A stretch of DNA of 64,000 nt from Isoetes taiwanensis (taxonomy: Eukaryota; Streptophyta; Lycopodiopsida; Isoetales; Isoetaceae), in assembly GCA_021234155.1 (NCBI GenBank), contig JAJEKV010000002.1:4663795-4727794 (forward strand), written 5' to 3'. This document shows, in pieces, positions 1 through 10,804 of the stretch (position 1 is the stretch's first letter; the number at the start of each line of letters is the position of its first letter). Made by a program: the position numbers and the translations under genes. The notes below the pieces were generated by a model that was given only the letters and a program-made list of their open reading frames with translations, did no database searches and was not told where the DNA came from.

Positions 1-102
1 AATGTTCTTTCTACTCTAGGTCAAATACTTTGGGAGATTAAGGATAGATTATATGATCAGTATATGGTGTCCACATTATCTGATGAGGATAAAGATGAGA
101 TT
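1..102 (+). other. Unidentified open frame at left edge
   Basis: Frame 1 is open from the first base for 33 codons and ends at a TGA near position 100. The residues (NVLSTLGQILWEIKD near the start, then TLSDEDKDE) look like protein rather than random translation, but I recognise no family. It could be a gene or transposon remnant cut by the window edge. The sequence from there to the copia element at 385 shows no other coding signal. Confidence 0.2.
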
Positions 103-384
103 TGAGGATCTTATCTGCGTCTCATCTAACACTTTTGTAAACTTTTTGAGTTTTCTTCAAAAAAAAGTAGGGGATGAGGGAAACAAAAACCATCTCATCT
201 TGAGCTTTTTAGATGGTCCATCATCTGAATTCTTTAAGGATGATCTGGACTCGTCAACAAAAGTCCGACGTCTGAGAAACTAATGGGAATGCCATGAGTT
301 TGCCACACGGCACAGAAAAGCCTCCAAATCCAGCTAATGAAGATTTACTATGAGTCGTCGAAACAGAACATTTTAGGGCATATC

Positions 385-643
385 TGTTGCATGTAAAAAA
401 GACAAATAGTGTCAGTGTCAGACTGAACCCATTAGGAAGTTAAGATCAGAACGTTGGATATTAAGATCACAACGAAGTCATCATATTTAGGAGTCGTCAT
501 CATATTTAGGAGTAGTCCTTTCGCTATATATAGCAGTTGTATTCATGCATTCCACATCAGTTCTATTCGAAGAAAGCTTGTGCGCCATCCAGTGTCTCGC
601 ATCTTGTCTCCTCATTCTTCTCGTTACCTTGTTTCTATCAACA
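385..643 (+). repeat. 5' LTR of the copia element
   Basis: The LTR begins TGTTGCATG and ends CAACA. It matches 4954-5213 almost base for base, apart from a cluster of changes 30-50 bp from the start and one near the end. CGCTATATATAGCAG at about 521-535 gives a plausible TATA box, which would place the transcript start in the second half of the LTR. Confidence 0.95.
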
Positions 644-657
644 GGTTATGGGCCCAC
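644..657 (+). promoter_or_regulatory. Primer binding site matching the anticodon arm of initiator tRNA-Met
   Basis: GGTTATGGGCCCAC lies immediately after the 5' LTR. Its reverse complement, GTGGGCCCATAACC, contains the CAT anticodon and matches the anticodon stem-loop of plant initiator tRNA-Met, as I remember that tRNA. The usual plant site (TGGTATCAGAGC) pairs with the 3' acceptor end instead. This position implies priming by a cleaved half-tRNA, as established for Drosophila copia. Confidence 0.75.
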
Positions 658-774
658 GAAACGCCTGATCGCCTAAGCCGCTCTGGTCGATCTCTCTGTT
701 CCTCTACTGTTTCTTTCCTCGCTGGTCTCTCTCTAATTCGTCGGTCTCTCCTCCTCATTATCTCTGCAATTACC

Positions 775-1558
775 ATGGATACTTCCTCGTCCCTCTCTTC
801 TGCTGAATTTCGTCTTCTCCCTCGCTTCGAAGGGAAAGACTACCAAATGTGGCATTGGCGACTCCAGATGATTCTGGAGGACAAAGGTCTGTGGGAGGCC
901 TGCATGTCTCCAGTTCCCACTCCTGAATCTCATGTTGACAGCAACATTGAAGTGGTTCTCAATGACAACCTTCCAGATCCCCCTCCTGTCACCGATCATG
1001 CTGACACACTCAATCCTGAAATGCAAGAAAAGGATCGCAAAGCAAGATTACTCATCTGTATTAGTCTTCAAGATATTCCAGCCCTTTTAGTAAAGGGGGC
1101 TTCAACTGCTCATGCCATGATCTCCATTCTTGACAACCACTATGCATCGGGACACTGGAAACGCTTTTGCCTAGCGCCAAAGCTCTCTATAATCTTCATC
1201 TATCTGCTGGAGGAGATGTGATAGATCATATCTGTCATCTCAAGACTATGATTGATGACCTCGATGCCACTGGAGTAGCCATCACAAATGACGAAAAAGT
1301 CTGCTTACTTTTGAATAGTCTTCCTAAGAGCTACGAGGGTCTCATTATCAATCTGGAAGGGCGCCTTGGAGATTACACATTTGAAGGGGCTCTTGAGCGG
1401 GTCAAAGGAGAAGCAATCCGTCGGGAATCTTTGTCAAAGTCACCTTCCGATTGGTCATGATTGCCAATGCAAAGCCTTCCTCTCGACGTCCAAGATTGGA
1501 TCGCAGCCGTATCACATGTCATCGTTGCAACAAGACTGGACACTTTGCTAAAGAATGC
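775..1558 (+). pseudogene. copia gag, frameshifted
   Basis: Gag starts at the ATG at 775 (MDTSSSLSS, then RFEGKDYQMWHWRLQM), typical of the copia Gag N-terminus. The reading frame shifts near 1170-1200 (continuing NLHLSAGGDVIDHICHLKTM) and again near 1450. A CCHC zinc knuckle, CHRCNKTGHFAKEC, is intact at 1517-1558. The protein would coat the RNA genome in virus-like particles. With at least two frameshifts this copy gives no full-length Gag. Confidence 0.85.
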
Positions 1559-4500
1559 ACTACTCCTACTCCTGCTTCAAATTCCCACAATTCTGCCTCT
1601 GCTCATACTCCCAATACTTCCAATCCTAGCCTCTCCACTCCTGCCCATACTCCACATGGTCCAAGTTCGCCTCTACACCTATTGAGCATGGGAATTTTTG
1701 TACAAGAATTACCTCCCTCCTTCCTACTCCCTCTGCTCCCATTGAGTTTCTCTTCATGGCTTATTCTTCTCCCACTTTTTCTTCTCGATCTTGCACTGGT
1801 ACCTTGATTCGGGGCCACCTCTCACATGACTCCTTTTTAGTCATCTATTCTTGACTTACCGTAATCTTTCCCCTCGTCCTGGTTTGTATGGGCGACCACG
1901 GCTCTCAATCCGGCATCAGCTATTGGGAGTCCTCATTCGTCTTCCCTTCGGCTGCACCAAAGTGCCCATTGATGTCCTTCATGTTCTGGCCTCCAAAAGC
2001 AAGGCCTGATCGGCCTCGGCAAAATCGCCAAGTTCTGGATTCAAAGTCACAAATTGTTCTCACGGCTCTCGTTTGGGAAATCGTATCAGCTCGATGTCAC
2101 CATGCCTCCGAACCGCTTTTGTCTTACGGCGCACGTCTTGTTGACAATCCCCCTCTCTCTTCCTCCTCCATTTGGCACTCTCGCCTTGGCCATCCAAGCG
2201 CATGTCGTTTTTCAACTCCTGGTCTCCAAAAGGCCTTCTTCCATCTATCTCTCCTCCCAAATATTCATGCACCGGCCGCTGCCGGTGCAAAATTACTTTC
2301 GTACATCCTTTACCCCTTCAATTTTCGTGCCACTCAACCTCTAAGCGTTGATCCCTGGCCGATATTTGTGGCCTTTTTTCGAGCCCCACAAATCCTTTGG
2401 ATGCAAATATCTTTTATTGTTCCTTGATGATCATACCCGCAAAGCTATTTCCATATCTCCTTTTTCAAGGCGACACCTTCTCTCATTTCATCCTGTTTCA
2501 TAAATTTGCTGAGCGTGCCAGTGGGCACAAGTTAATCACACTCAGAACAGATGGAGGGGGCGAGTTTAACTCCAATTCTTTCATGGCATACTACAGCGAC
2601 CATGGTATTCAACATGAATTATCACGATTTCCTATATCGCCCGGAGCAGAATGGGCGCATTGAGCGTGCCAATAAATGCAGATTATTGAGATGGTCCGCA
2701 CTCTTCTCATGGCCATGAATGTTCCAATTCGATTTTGGGGGGAGGCTATTTTTACTGCTATTTATCTTCTCAACCGTACTCCTCATCGCAGTCTAGACCA
2801 CCAAATTCCTGAAGAATTGTGGACCTCTCGCCCTGTTTCTCTCAAGCATCTTATCTTTTTCGGTTGCCAAGCCTTTGTCCACTTTCCCACAGTCTCTACC
2901 AAGGTTACCCCTCATTCTGTCCGCTGTATGTTTCTTGGTTATTCCACCTCCAGCAAGGCTTATCGCTTTCTTAATCTCCAAACCCATAAGCTCATTGTCA
3001 GCTGCCATGCCCGATTTCAAGAAGACACTCCCTGTCATCATACTCCTCTACCATCCGACTTTGTTCTCATTGATTATCCTCTTACACCCTCTCCTCTTTT
3101 GTCTTCCACTTCTGATGCTCCATCCCCACCTTTCATTCCTGATGCTCCCAATTCCCCTGATGCTCCCAATCCCCCTGTTGTCACCTCTCATTCTGCCCCC
3201 GTTTCTACACCGTCACCACCGGATTCTCCCCATTATGCAGAGTCCTCACTTGCCCAATCACGTCCCACCCGCCTCAGACGACCTCCCTTTTGGGCCTCTG
3301 ATTATACATTCATCTCTGAAACTCTCCCTGTTGAGCCTCACACATATTCTCAAGCACTAAAAGGTCCTCATCAACTCGAGTGGCAGCAGGCCATGCAAGA
3401 GGAAATTGATTCTATCCATGGTCCTTGGTTCCCCATCCATCACATCGTCCTGTTGTCACATGCAAATGGGTTTACAAAATCAAGCATAATTCAGATGGTA
3501 GCATCGCACGGTTCAAAGCTCGACTGGTCGCCAGAGGCTTCAATCAAATTGAAGGGGTAGACTTTGATGAAACCTATGCTCCAGTGGCCAAAATGGTGTC
3601 AATTCGAACTATTCTCGCTCATGCTGCATCTCATCGTCTTTACATCCATCAGATGGACGTCCAAAATGCCTTCCTGAATGGGGATCTTCATGAAGAGGTC
3701 TATCTTGAGCAGCCACTTGGGTTTCAATCTCCTGACTCTACGCAGGTCTGTCGCCTTCATAAGGCTCTATATGGACTCCGTCAAGCTTCACGCTCATGGT
3801 ATACCCGACTTGATCAAACTTTACTCCAGCTTCAGTTTCTGCGCAGCCAAGCAGATCCCAGTGTTTATATTCGTCTTGAACCCACCTTGCTTATCATTTT
3901 ATGCTATGTTGATGACCTCCTCATTGTTGCAGCATCTGAAATTGACCTCCATCAGCTCAAGCATGAACTTCACTCCCAGTTCAAGATGAAAGACCTTGGC
4001 TCCATCAGCTACTTTCTCGGTCTGGAGATCGCCTACTCCATGTCTGATGGCACTCTTCAGCTCAAGCAAACTAAGTACCTTTCTGATCCGATTCAACGGT
4101 TTCATATGCAATCTTGCAATCCAGTCTTGACTCCACTTGAATCTAATCTCCAACTCCTTCCTCATGATCCAGACGTTACACCCTCTCTTCAATTCATTCA
4201 TGATCATTACCGCCAAATTCTTGGCATGCTCAACTTCGCTGCCATATCCACTCGCCCTGACCTTGCCTTTTCTCTCTGCAAACTCAGTCAATTTGCCATT
4301 TCCCCAAGAATTCTCCAACGTGCGGCTCTTAAGCGGGTGCCGATATATTCCCGCACACTCTCGATTTGGTCTCCATTATTCCACATCATCCACATCTCTT
4401 CCCTTACATGGTTACTCCGGATGCAGTGGGGCGATCACCATGGCGAAGTCCATCTCTCGGTATGTTTTCTCCTGCGGCGGTCCCATCTGGGTTAGAACAG

Positions 4501-4790
4501 TTCAAAACAAACTCAGGAGCCTCTCAAAGACCGAAGTCTGAACGATCGTTGCCCTTCATCATGCCGCTTTCGAGAAGCCATTTGGTCGCAACGCTTTGTG
4601 CAGGAGCCTTCATATCCCCGCTCCACCTTCTACCTTGATCTATGTTGATAACCAAGGGGACCAAAAAATCCAGTTCTCCGGCGAAGTCAAACACATCGAC
4701 CTCAAATACCATTACATTCGTGGATCTTGTCTCTAATGGCTTTATACATCCGCCGTTGTCCAACCCAAGACATGGTCACGACATTCTTAC
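1559..4790 (+). pseudogene. copia pol (protease, integrase, RT, RNase H), broken
   Basis: The domains run in copia order. Protease (about 1700-2000) is poorly preserved. Integrase covers about 2150-2900: an HSRLGHPS zinc-finger start, TDGGGEFNSNSF around the second catalytic Asp, a degraded third-site region followed by RIERAN, then LLNRTPHRSLD. A Pro-rich linker covers 3050-3250. RT is the best-preserved part (3425-4130), with CKWVYKIKHNSDGSIARFKA, QMDVQNAFLNGDLHEEVYL and the YVDDLL active site at about 3902-3920. RNase H (4400-4790) is split across frames (SISRYVFSCGGPI; DLKYHYIRG). Frameshifts and stops occur in every domain except RT. Confidence 0.88.
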
Positions 4791-4944
4791 CTGCAAGGCA
4801 CTTGCTCGTTACAAACATTCTCGGAATCTTCTCTGACTCGGCATGCGATCTTCAAGTGAGGCAGCAGCAGCACTCCACCTTTCAAGTGGGGTCCGAATCA
4901 TCGGCAAAGAATACACGGAGGATAGCATTGAGATTGATCGTCCT

Positions 4945-4953
4945 CGAGTGGGG
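4945..4953 (+). promoter_or_regulatory. Polypurine tract of the copia element
   Basis: The purine-rich GAGTGGGG run directly precedes the 3' LTR, the expected position for the primer of plus-strand DNA synthesis. Confidence 0.7.
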
Positions 4954-5213
4954 TGTTGTATGTAAAAAAGACAAATAGTGTCGATGTCGAGACCGAACCC
5001 ATTAGGAAGTTAAGATCAGAACGTTGGATATTAAGATCACAACGAAGTCATCATATTTAGGAGTCGTCATCATATTTAGGAGTAGTCCTTTCGCTATATA
5101 TAGCAGTTGTATTCATGCATTCCACATCAGTTCTATTCGAAGAAAGCTTGTGCGCCATCCAGTGTCTCGCATCTTGTCTCCTCTTTCTTCTCGTTACCTT
5201 GTTTCTATCAACA
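4954..5213 (+). repeat. 3' LTR of the copia element
   Basis: This LTR begins TGTTGTATG and ends CAACA. It is followed by the ATATC target duplication at 5214-5218. Confidence 0.95.
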
Positions 5214-5889
5214 ATATCCTAACCCACCAATGTCCGTTTGGTGACAAAAAAAAAAAAAAGGTGCTGCGGAGCATTGCCCTCCATGGCCGGAGGGTGAAGT
5301 GGCTTAAATCATACTTGAAACTCATGTTTTTACAATCAATCAAAATTGCTATTTTAAAACATTGACATTTTGTGAAGGTGATGGTACCCATTTGCATCAG
5401 TAACTCCTGCTTAGATATTGAGCTCCCTTGAAGGTGGAAATATGTGGAAGAATCTGGTCTGCCCTTGCAAATTAAGCTCTTGTTAATATAAGCAAATCTT
5501 CATCATTTAATGCATTTGAGTCGCGCTTAGCAATGGCCAAGATCATCTGAAACTGACATCCAATGGCCCGAGCCAACCGATGGACGTCTTGTGCCAATAT
5601 CAACAAAACAACATTTGGTTGGGGAGGGTCTAGGGGTTTAATCCTTTCAATGGTTTAATGTGTGTTGTATGTACAAAGGGTGTACGGCATGTGTGTTGAA
5701 TGTGTACAGAATATGTACGAATTTTTTTTTTCCGGCGCCTACGGGGGCCACATGTTACATTAGGGGGTTACATTATTTAATTTGAGCACCCTTGGCTAAG
5801 GCTTTTGTTAGTCCTGTGCAGCCAGGCACTGGACTATTCCTGACAACAAAACGACCCATTTCTTGCTCTTGCCTTTTTCTACAAAAAGC

Positions 5890-6024
5890 ATATGCTTTTC
5901 CGGATGATTCAATAACAGGAAAGAGAAGATCTACAAACCATCGATTTTGCATAAGCCATTATGCTTTTCCGGATGATTCAGGAACTAGAAAATATGCAAG
6001 CCATCGATTTTGCATAAGCCATTC
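5890..6024. repeat. Two-copy tandem repeat, about 69 bp
   Basis: TATGCTTTTCCGGATGATTC occurs at about 5891 and 5960. Each copy is followed after a variable stretch by CCATCGATTTTGCATAAGCC. The two copies are diverged in the middle. Confidence 0.75.
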
Positions 6025-6377
6025 TGTTTTGCTATCAGTTTTTTATTATTAATTCCATTCCGTTTCGGTCACAAGGATCCTTCATATTCAAAATTCATCT
6101 CTAGAATTGCGATTTTGCCACAAGCCAATTTCGTTTTGCTACAATGGTACTCCATCTTCAGAATTGTGATTCTGCCACAAGGATTCAAGAGCTACTTCCA
6201 CAGCGAATTTTCCTATAGATCTTGGCCCTACAACGATTTTTGGAGCAAGGAACATCATAGTTATAGGTCACAAGGGCGTTCTTGAAATTTAAATGAACCA
6301 TAAGGACAATTGAAGAATTACCCTAAACTTAAGGGTATTTGAACAAGTTAGGGGTATGTGGCGAAATTTGTCAAAAC

Positions 6378-6527
6378 GAAATGTTTATCATTATCAAATT
6401 TCGCCCTCTTTTAACTTGTTTTTAAAAAGCGAAAAAAACTGTCGATGTGTGTCGGTGTTTCCGCCTCCTTTGTTTCTGCACTGCACAACATCGCGCCATA
6501 ACAAATTTGATGGTGATAAACATTTCG
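6378..6527. repeat. Inverted repeat with 25-bp arms upstream of ycf23
   Basis: The left arm (CGAAATGTTTATCATTATCA, 6378 on) and the right arm (reverse complement, ending near 6527) pair almost perfectly around a loop of about 100 bp. A third copy of the right arm, AAATTTGATGGTGATAAACA, lies at about 6748. A small decayed MITE or foldback element would explain this. Confidence 0.6.
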
Positions 6528-6952
6528 TAACAAATAAATTGTTGGGCCTTTAATGCCTAAAAATGACCCTACTAAAGCCAGTCTTTTAGCCCGCCTTTGC
6601 TGGGTTGGGGCCTTTGAAGAGGGAATGGCTCCGTTTTGGATCATCTCCATAGTCGTAGCTTCATCTTATGTTCTTTCTTTTGCTCAGAACACTCCTTTAT
6701 TTCCAGCATCAGCCCAAAAATTGGAAGACAGAGCCCAAGAATCAGGCAAATTTGATGGTGATAAACATTTTGCCGGTGAATTTGTGTGAGCAAGGAACAC
6801 AAATTACACCTTCCGTAAGGGTATTTTGTAGTTTTTACCAAAATTGTTTAGACTAGCATGTCGACTGTATATGGACCGCAGGATCCATGCGCGAGCAATC
6901 AACGCCATCCATTGCTTGCATTATTATTTGATACGTTGTAGAGCAAGTAGCC

Positions 6953-8864
6953 ATGGCCATGGCGACGGTGTCGCTTGCCGCTGTGTCTAGCCCAAATCTT
7001 CAGTTTCAAAACTCTGTGCAGCTTGGTAGTCTAGGATTGAACTCCTTACCTCGAACCGTTCTTCCAAAGAGTCGGAAACATTATGGTATTCTCAGAGTCG
7101 AGTCTGCAGCAAGGTTTAAATCGCCGGAGCTCACTAGAGAGGTTGTTCTAAAAGAATTCGATGGTCGGAGAGCCTTAAAGGTGACTTTCTGAAGTCATTA
7201 TATCATGCCACATTGAATTTTCATTCTATTTTTCTGCCTCTCGTCGGATTTTCTAAATAAAGTTGCACATCTTTGATATAAATGTTAGGATTGCATATAC
7301 TGTATGTTTTCAATTGTATGCCCAATGAAGAAGATTTTGTGTGCCTTAATAATGTAGGTGATTTCTGGGTTGGACAATTTCGATGCTGCTAAGGTATCAG
7401 CTGTAGTCATTGCAGCAGAAAAGGTACAACTCGTAACAAGAGATTTGCTTCAACGGGATTGCCATTATAATAGCACATTATCATTTAATATGTAGGGAGG
7501 AGCTACACATGTGGATATTGCATGTGATTCAGATTTGGTAAAGGTGGCAGCTGGTTTGACTACCCTACCTGTAAGACATTGGGGAAAGAATTTTATGATA
7601 TGTGCATATGCATAGAAGGTTATTGGGTTTCATTCTGCAGGGCATGCATATTATATTTACCTTTGGCTAAGCAGTTCCGAACTTTTATTCATCAATTCAG
7701 ATAAGATTTGGGACATGAGATATAAGCAATCTTTTTTTGATGTTCATTAACTGTAGTCTGCTTACCATAGGATTTATGAGCAATTTTCTTCTAGAAATCA
7801 TGAGTATAGCTTAGTTATGGCTTACTTATGATGCATGCAATCTTGTCATTAACTGAACTACAGTTACTATTCTGAGAGTATACAGATCTGTGTCTCGGGA
7901 ATTCAACCAGAAGCCCTCTTGAAAGCTGTCCAGGCTGGTGCTGATATGGTAAATTGTGTTAAAATTTTGTCTGTTAAAATGGGCAAGAGCTTTAATATGT
8001 TTCCGTCGTGGTTTTAGGTTGAAATTGGGAATTTCGATTCTTTCTATAAGGCTGGCCGGGTTTTCTCATTTGATGAGGTATGTGAGTGAAGCATGGTTGT
8101 CAACTCTGTACTTGCTACATTGAGTTTGGATATCATTCTATCGGTTGCATATGAACTCTTTAATATCATTTTTTTGCGCAGGTATTAGACCTTAGTAGGA
8201 GGACAAGAGAACTTCTTCCACAGACTGTTTTATCTGTTACTATTCCTCATACCATGCCGTTGGAAGAACAAGTACGAGTAACTTTGCATAAAGTAACCTT
8301 TGCACTTTGCAACGTTTCTTGACAAAAAGCTTTACATGCCAGGTCAGACTTGCAGAAATTCTAGAAGTAGAAGGTGTAGATATTATTCAGACAGAAGGCG
8401 GTACAAGTTCCTTACCTTTAAATTCAGGGGTGCATGGCCTGATTGAAAAGGTGAATTCTCTTTGTGAATGTGCATTGCATCTGTCCGTGGCACTTGACCA
8501 ATAATGTTTTCACTTTATTTGCAGGCTGTCCCTACCTTAGCTGCAGCTTATAGTATCTCAAAAGCTGTGGCAATCCCAATAATGTGTGCATCTGGCTTGA
8601 GTGCAGTCACTGCTCCAATGGCAATTGCATCAGGAGCTAGTGGCGTGGTAAGTCCATTGCTCTTTGAAATTTCATGCAAGAATGTTTGGAATGTATCTCT
8701 TATTACATGATATGACCTTACAGGGAATTGGATCAGCTGTTAACAAGCTTAATGATCAAGTTGCAATGATTGCAGCTGTAAGAGCTATAGCAGATTCTTT
8801 AGGGTTGCCACAGCGTGATTGGGTTGAACAACCAGTATTGGCTGCTTCCTTACTATCGGTATGA
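6953..8864 (+). CDS. YCF23: Plastid-targeted Ycf23-like (DUF561) TIM-barrel protein, nine exons
   Basis: Exons: 6953-7180, 7358-7423, 7496-7570, 7886-7948, 8018-8077, 8182-8271, 8343-8450, 8525-8647 and 8724-8864, all with GT-AG introns. They join in frame into 317 residues. The first 50 or so residues (MAMATVSLAAVSS, rich in Ser and Ala, almost no acidic residues) look like a chloroplast transit peptide. The mature part carries family hallmarks: KVISGLDNFDAAKV, GGATHVDIACD, PICVSGIQPE, GADMVEIGNFDSFY, SVTIPHTMPLEEQ, IIQTEGG, IPIMCASGLS and GASGVGIGSAVNKL. Ycf23 was first described in cyanobacteria and red-algal plastid genomes; its biochemical role is unknown to me. The ATG at 6953 is the first in frame; a second at 6959 is possible. 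The end at 8864 assumes the last exon reads to its TGA. Confidence 0.9.
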
Positions 8865-9262
8865 TGCGGCCCAAAGACTATGTCCTCTTAGCGAGCTTGT
8901 TGGAATTGAAGCAAAAGGCATTTTGAGAAACCTCACCATGGTAAATAAGCACATAATAATGACAGTTTCCATGCAGTATTTCTTGTTAATTCTTCGTAGG
9001 CAGAGACATCAAAGAGTATTTTTGTAAGCCACACAATTACATGGCCCCATAATGTTCCGGGCAGAGTTGGATAAGAATGCCATCGAAAGCCATGTATTTG
9101 AGTATCTTGGCATCTGGTCCTTGAGTTCTATAAGGAACTGTTAGCATAATATTCTTAGCTAATAGCCTATTCAGATTGCTGCATTATAGATGCTGCAGCA
9201 TGAGATTTTGGGCATTTAAATGCGTGAGATTATTGATTATCATGAGCACTTTGCCAATATAA

Positions 9263-9489
9263 TTGAACATTTAAAGTTTTTGAGTCCAGTTTATCATTTT
9301 ATACTTCTTATCTGCAACAATTGCCTTGGAGAGAACCATACTATTACCATGATTGAAAGCGATGAACAACTAAAATAAATTTGAACATTTAAAGTGAGTC
9401 CAGTTTACCATTTTATACTTATCTGCAACAATTGCCTTGGAGAGAACCATGCTATTCCCATGATTGAAAGCAATGAACAACTAAAATAA
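9263..9489. repeat. Two-copy tandem duplication, about 110-118 bp
   Basis: The segment starting TTGAACATTTAAAG at 9263 is repeated at 9381 with small deletions and a few substitutions. Both copies contain GCAACAATTGCCTTGGAGAG. It lies about 400 bp downstream of the ycf23 stop. Confidence 0.85.
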
Positions 9490-9510
9490 TAAGGTGCTCG
9501 TAGAAACTTG

Positions 9511-9672
9511 CCAGTACTTTAAAACTAATTTGAAGAACTCAAGAACATTGCTAAGTTCAAACGCATCTAAAGGGAGATGCGTCAAATGCGGCCAGTACTT
9601 TAAAACTAATTTGAAGAACTCAAGAACATTGCTAAGTTCAAACGCATCTAAAGGGAGATGCGTCAAATGCGG
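9511..9672. repeat. Perfect 81-bp tandem duplication
   Basis: Units 9511-9591 and 9592-9672 look identical, beginning CCAGTACTTTAAAACTAATT and ending GATGCGTCAAATGCGG. Identity this high implies a recent duplication. Each unit ends in a GCATCT/GATGCG-rich stretch also seen at 14843-14920. Confidence 0.95.
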
Positions 9673-10804
9673 CACATCGAGAGCGTCTAAAGCATCGAAG
9701 CATCTACTCTTTTAGATGCGTGAAAGACGCATTCGGAAAATTTAAAAACAATTGAAAAATAGCCAAACAATTGAAAAATAGCCTTACCTATAGCAACATA
9801 CTAGATATAATGATAAAATAATGATAGTAGACTCATAAGAAATATGTTACACCATTTTGTTAAGAACTTCATAGCTAAATAGTTAATATAACAAACTAAG
9901 GTGGAGTCCCCGTCGTTGGTGACGGCAAAAATTGTGGTCATAGTTGACCCGTTGTTTCCGCTACCTGGCATCTCTTGGTTGGCTCTGCAATTCTCCTACA
10001 TGGCGCACAGGTGGCCCATTATTGGCGTTAACCCTATTCCACGATGGCTTGCCCTATTCTTGGCTATGGCGGGACGAACTGCAGCAATGGTTGTTGCGAA
10101 TCTACCTGTTGGCGGGAGGAGCTGCATCAATGGTTATTCTTATTCTCTCTATTGGCGCCTGCTGCAACCATGGTTGTTACTTGGTTTCCTGAATTTGGAG
10201 GATTTAAAATCAAAGGCCAGATCAAAAGCCACGGTTCCTGAGGATTTTCAGGCTCTTGGGATGATTCCCTCCAATTTTGATTGCATTTGCTGCTTATTTG
10301 GCATGATCTAGGCTGCAAATCCTCAGGATCCTTGACATGGCAAGTTTTGGACCTTTGATGTTCTTTTCTTTGGCTGGAATGCAAGTATAAATAGAATGCA
10401 TGGCCTCTTCAAAAATTCGTGCCTCACGTTGCAGCGTCTTTTACGGATCTTGAGCTTTAGTTTTGTGATTAAGAAGTAGAGGTAAGGCCTCGGAGTTTTG
10501 CCATTCATTTTGTTCTAGGTTTTAGTCATTTATTTTGTTCTAGCATGATTTGATATTACGGTTTCTTGTGTTCCGAGCATTTTATATCGATTCATTTTCT
10601 TATTGAGGGTTCTTCTTTTTGTCTAAATGAATCTTAGAAATCTGAGGGGTTTTAGGATTTGCTCCTAATAGCAATCGAGAGGTTGAAGTTGCTAATGAAG
10701 CTCCTCACCTTTCGTCCTAGGAAGAGCGGGTCTTCGGACTGTGTGATTGTAGCCCCTAAGCCAACTAATCTTTGGAAAAAAAATTGTAAGGGGTATTATT
10801 AGAG
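9673..10804. other. Intergenic, no recognisable gene
   Basis: An open frame at 9901-10311 gives no recognisable protein. It contains imperfect internal repeats of Trp- and Gly-rich codons, so it is probably non-coding. A short hairpin-like GCATC cluster at 9690-9735 continues the motif of the preceding tandem repeat. Confidence 0.4.

Larger units (their letters stand above)
385..5213 (+). mobile_element. Ty1/copia LTR retrotransposon, structurally complete, coding region decayed
   Basis: Two LTRs of about 260 bp (385-643 and 4954-5213) enclose gag-protease-integrase-RT-RNase H in copia order. The 5-bp target duplication ATATC is present on both sides (380-384 and 5214-5218), so this is a real insertion with intact ends. 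The LTRs differ at only about six positions, so the insertion is fairly recent. The coding region is nevertheless split by several frameshifts and stops, so the copy cannot encode its own proteins. It may have been moved by proteins supplied in trans, or have decayed since insertion. Confidence 0.95.
5219..6952. other. Intergenic region upstream of the ycf23 gene
   Basis: No coding sequence was recognised here. The region carries a 14-A run near 5245, a T run near 5725, a 69-bp tandem repeat and an inverted repeat (both listed separately). The last few hundred bases should contain the promoter and 5' UTR of the gene starting at 6953. I could not assign a TATA box with confidence. Confidence 0.5.

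Noticed and set aside
454-774. N-terminal extension of copia Gag into the LTR
   Set aside because: It begins at a TTG inside the LTR; the ATG at 775 opens the recognisable Gag N-terminus.
9901-10311. 136-codon open frame
   Set aside because: It starts at a GTG, the composition comes from imperfect nucleotide repeats, and alternative frames look alike; no family resemblance.
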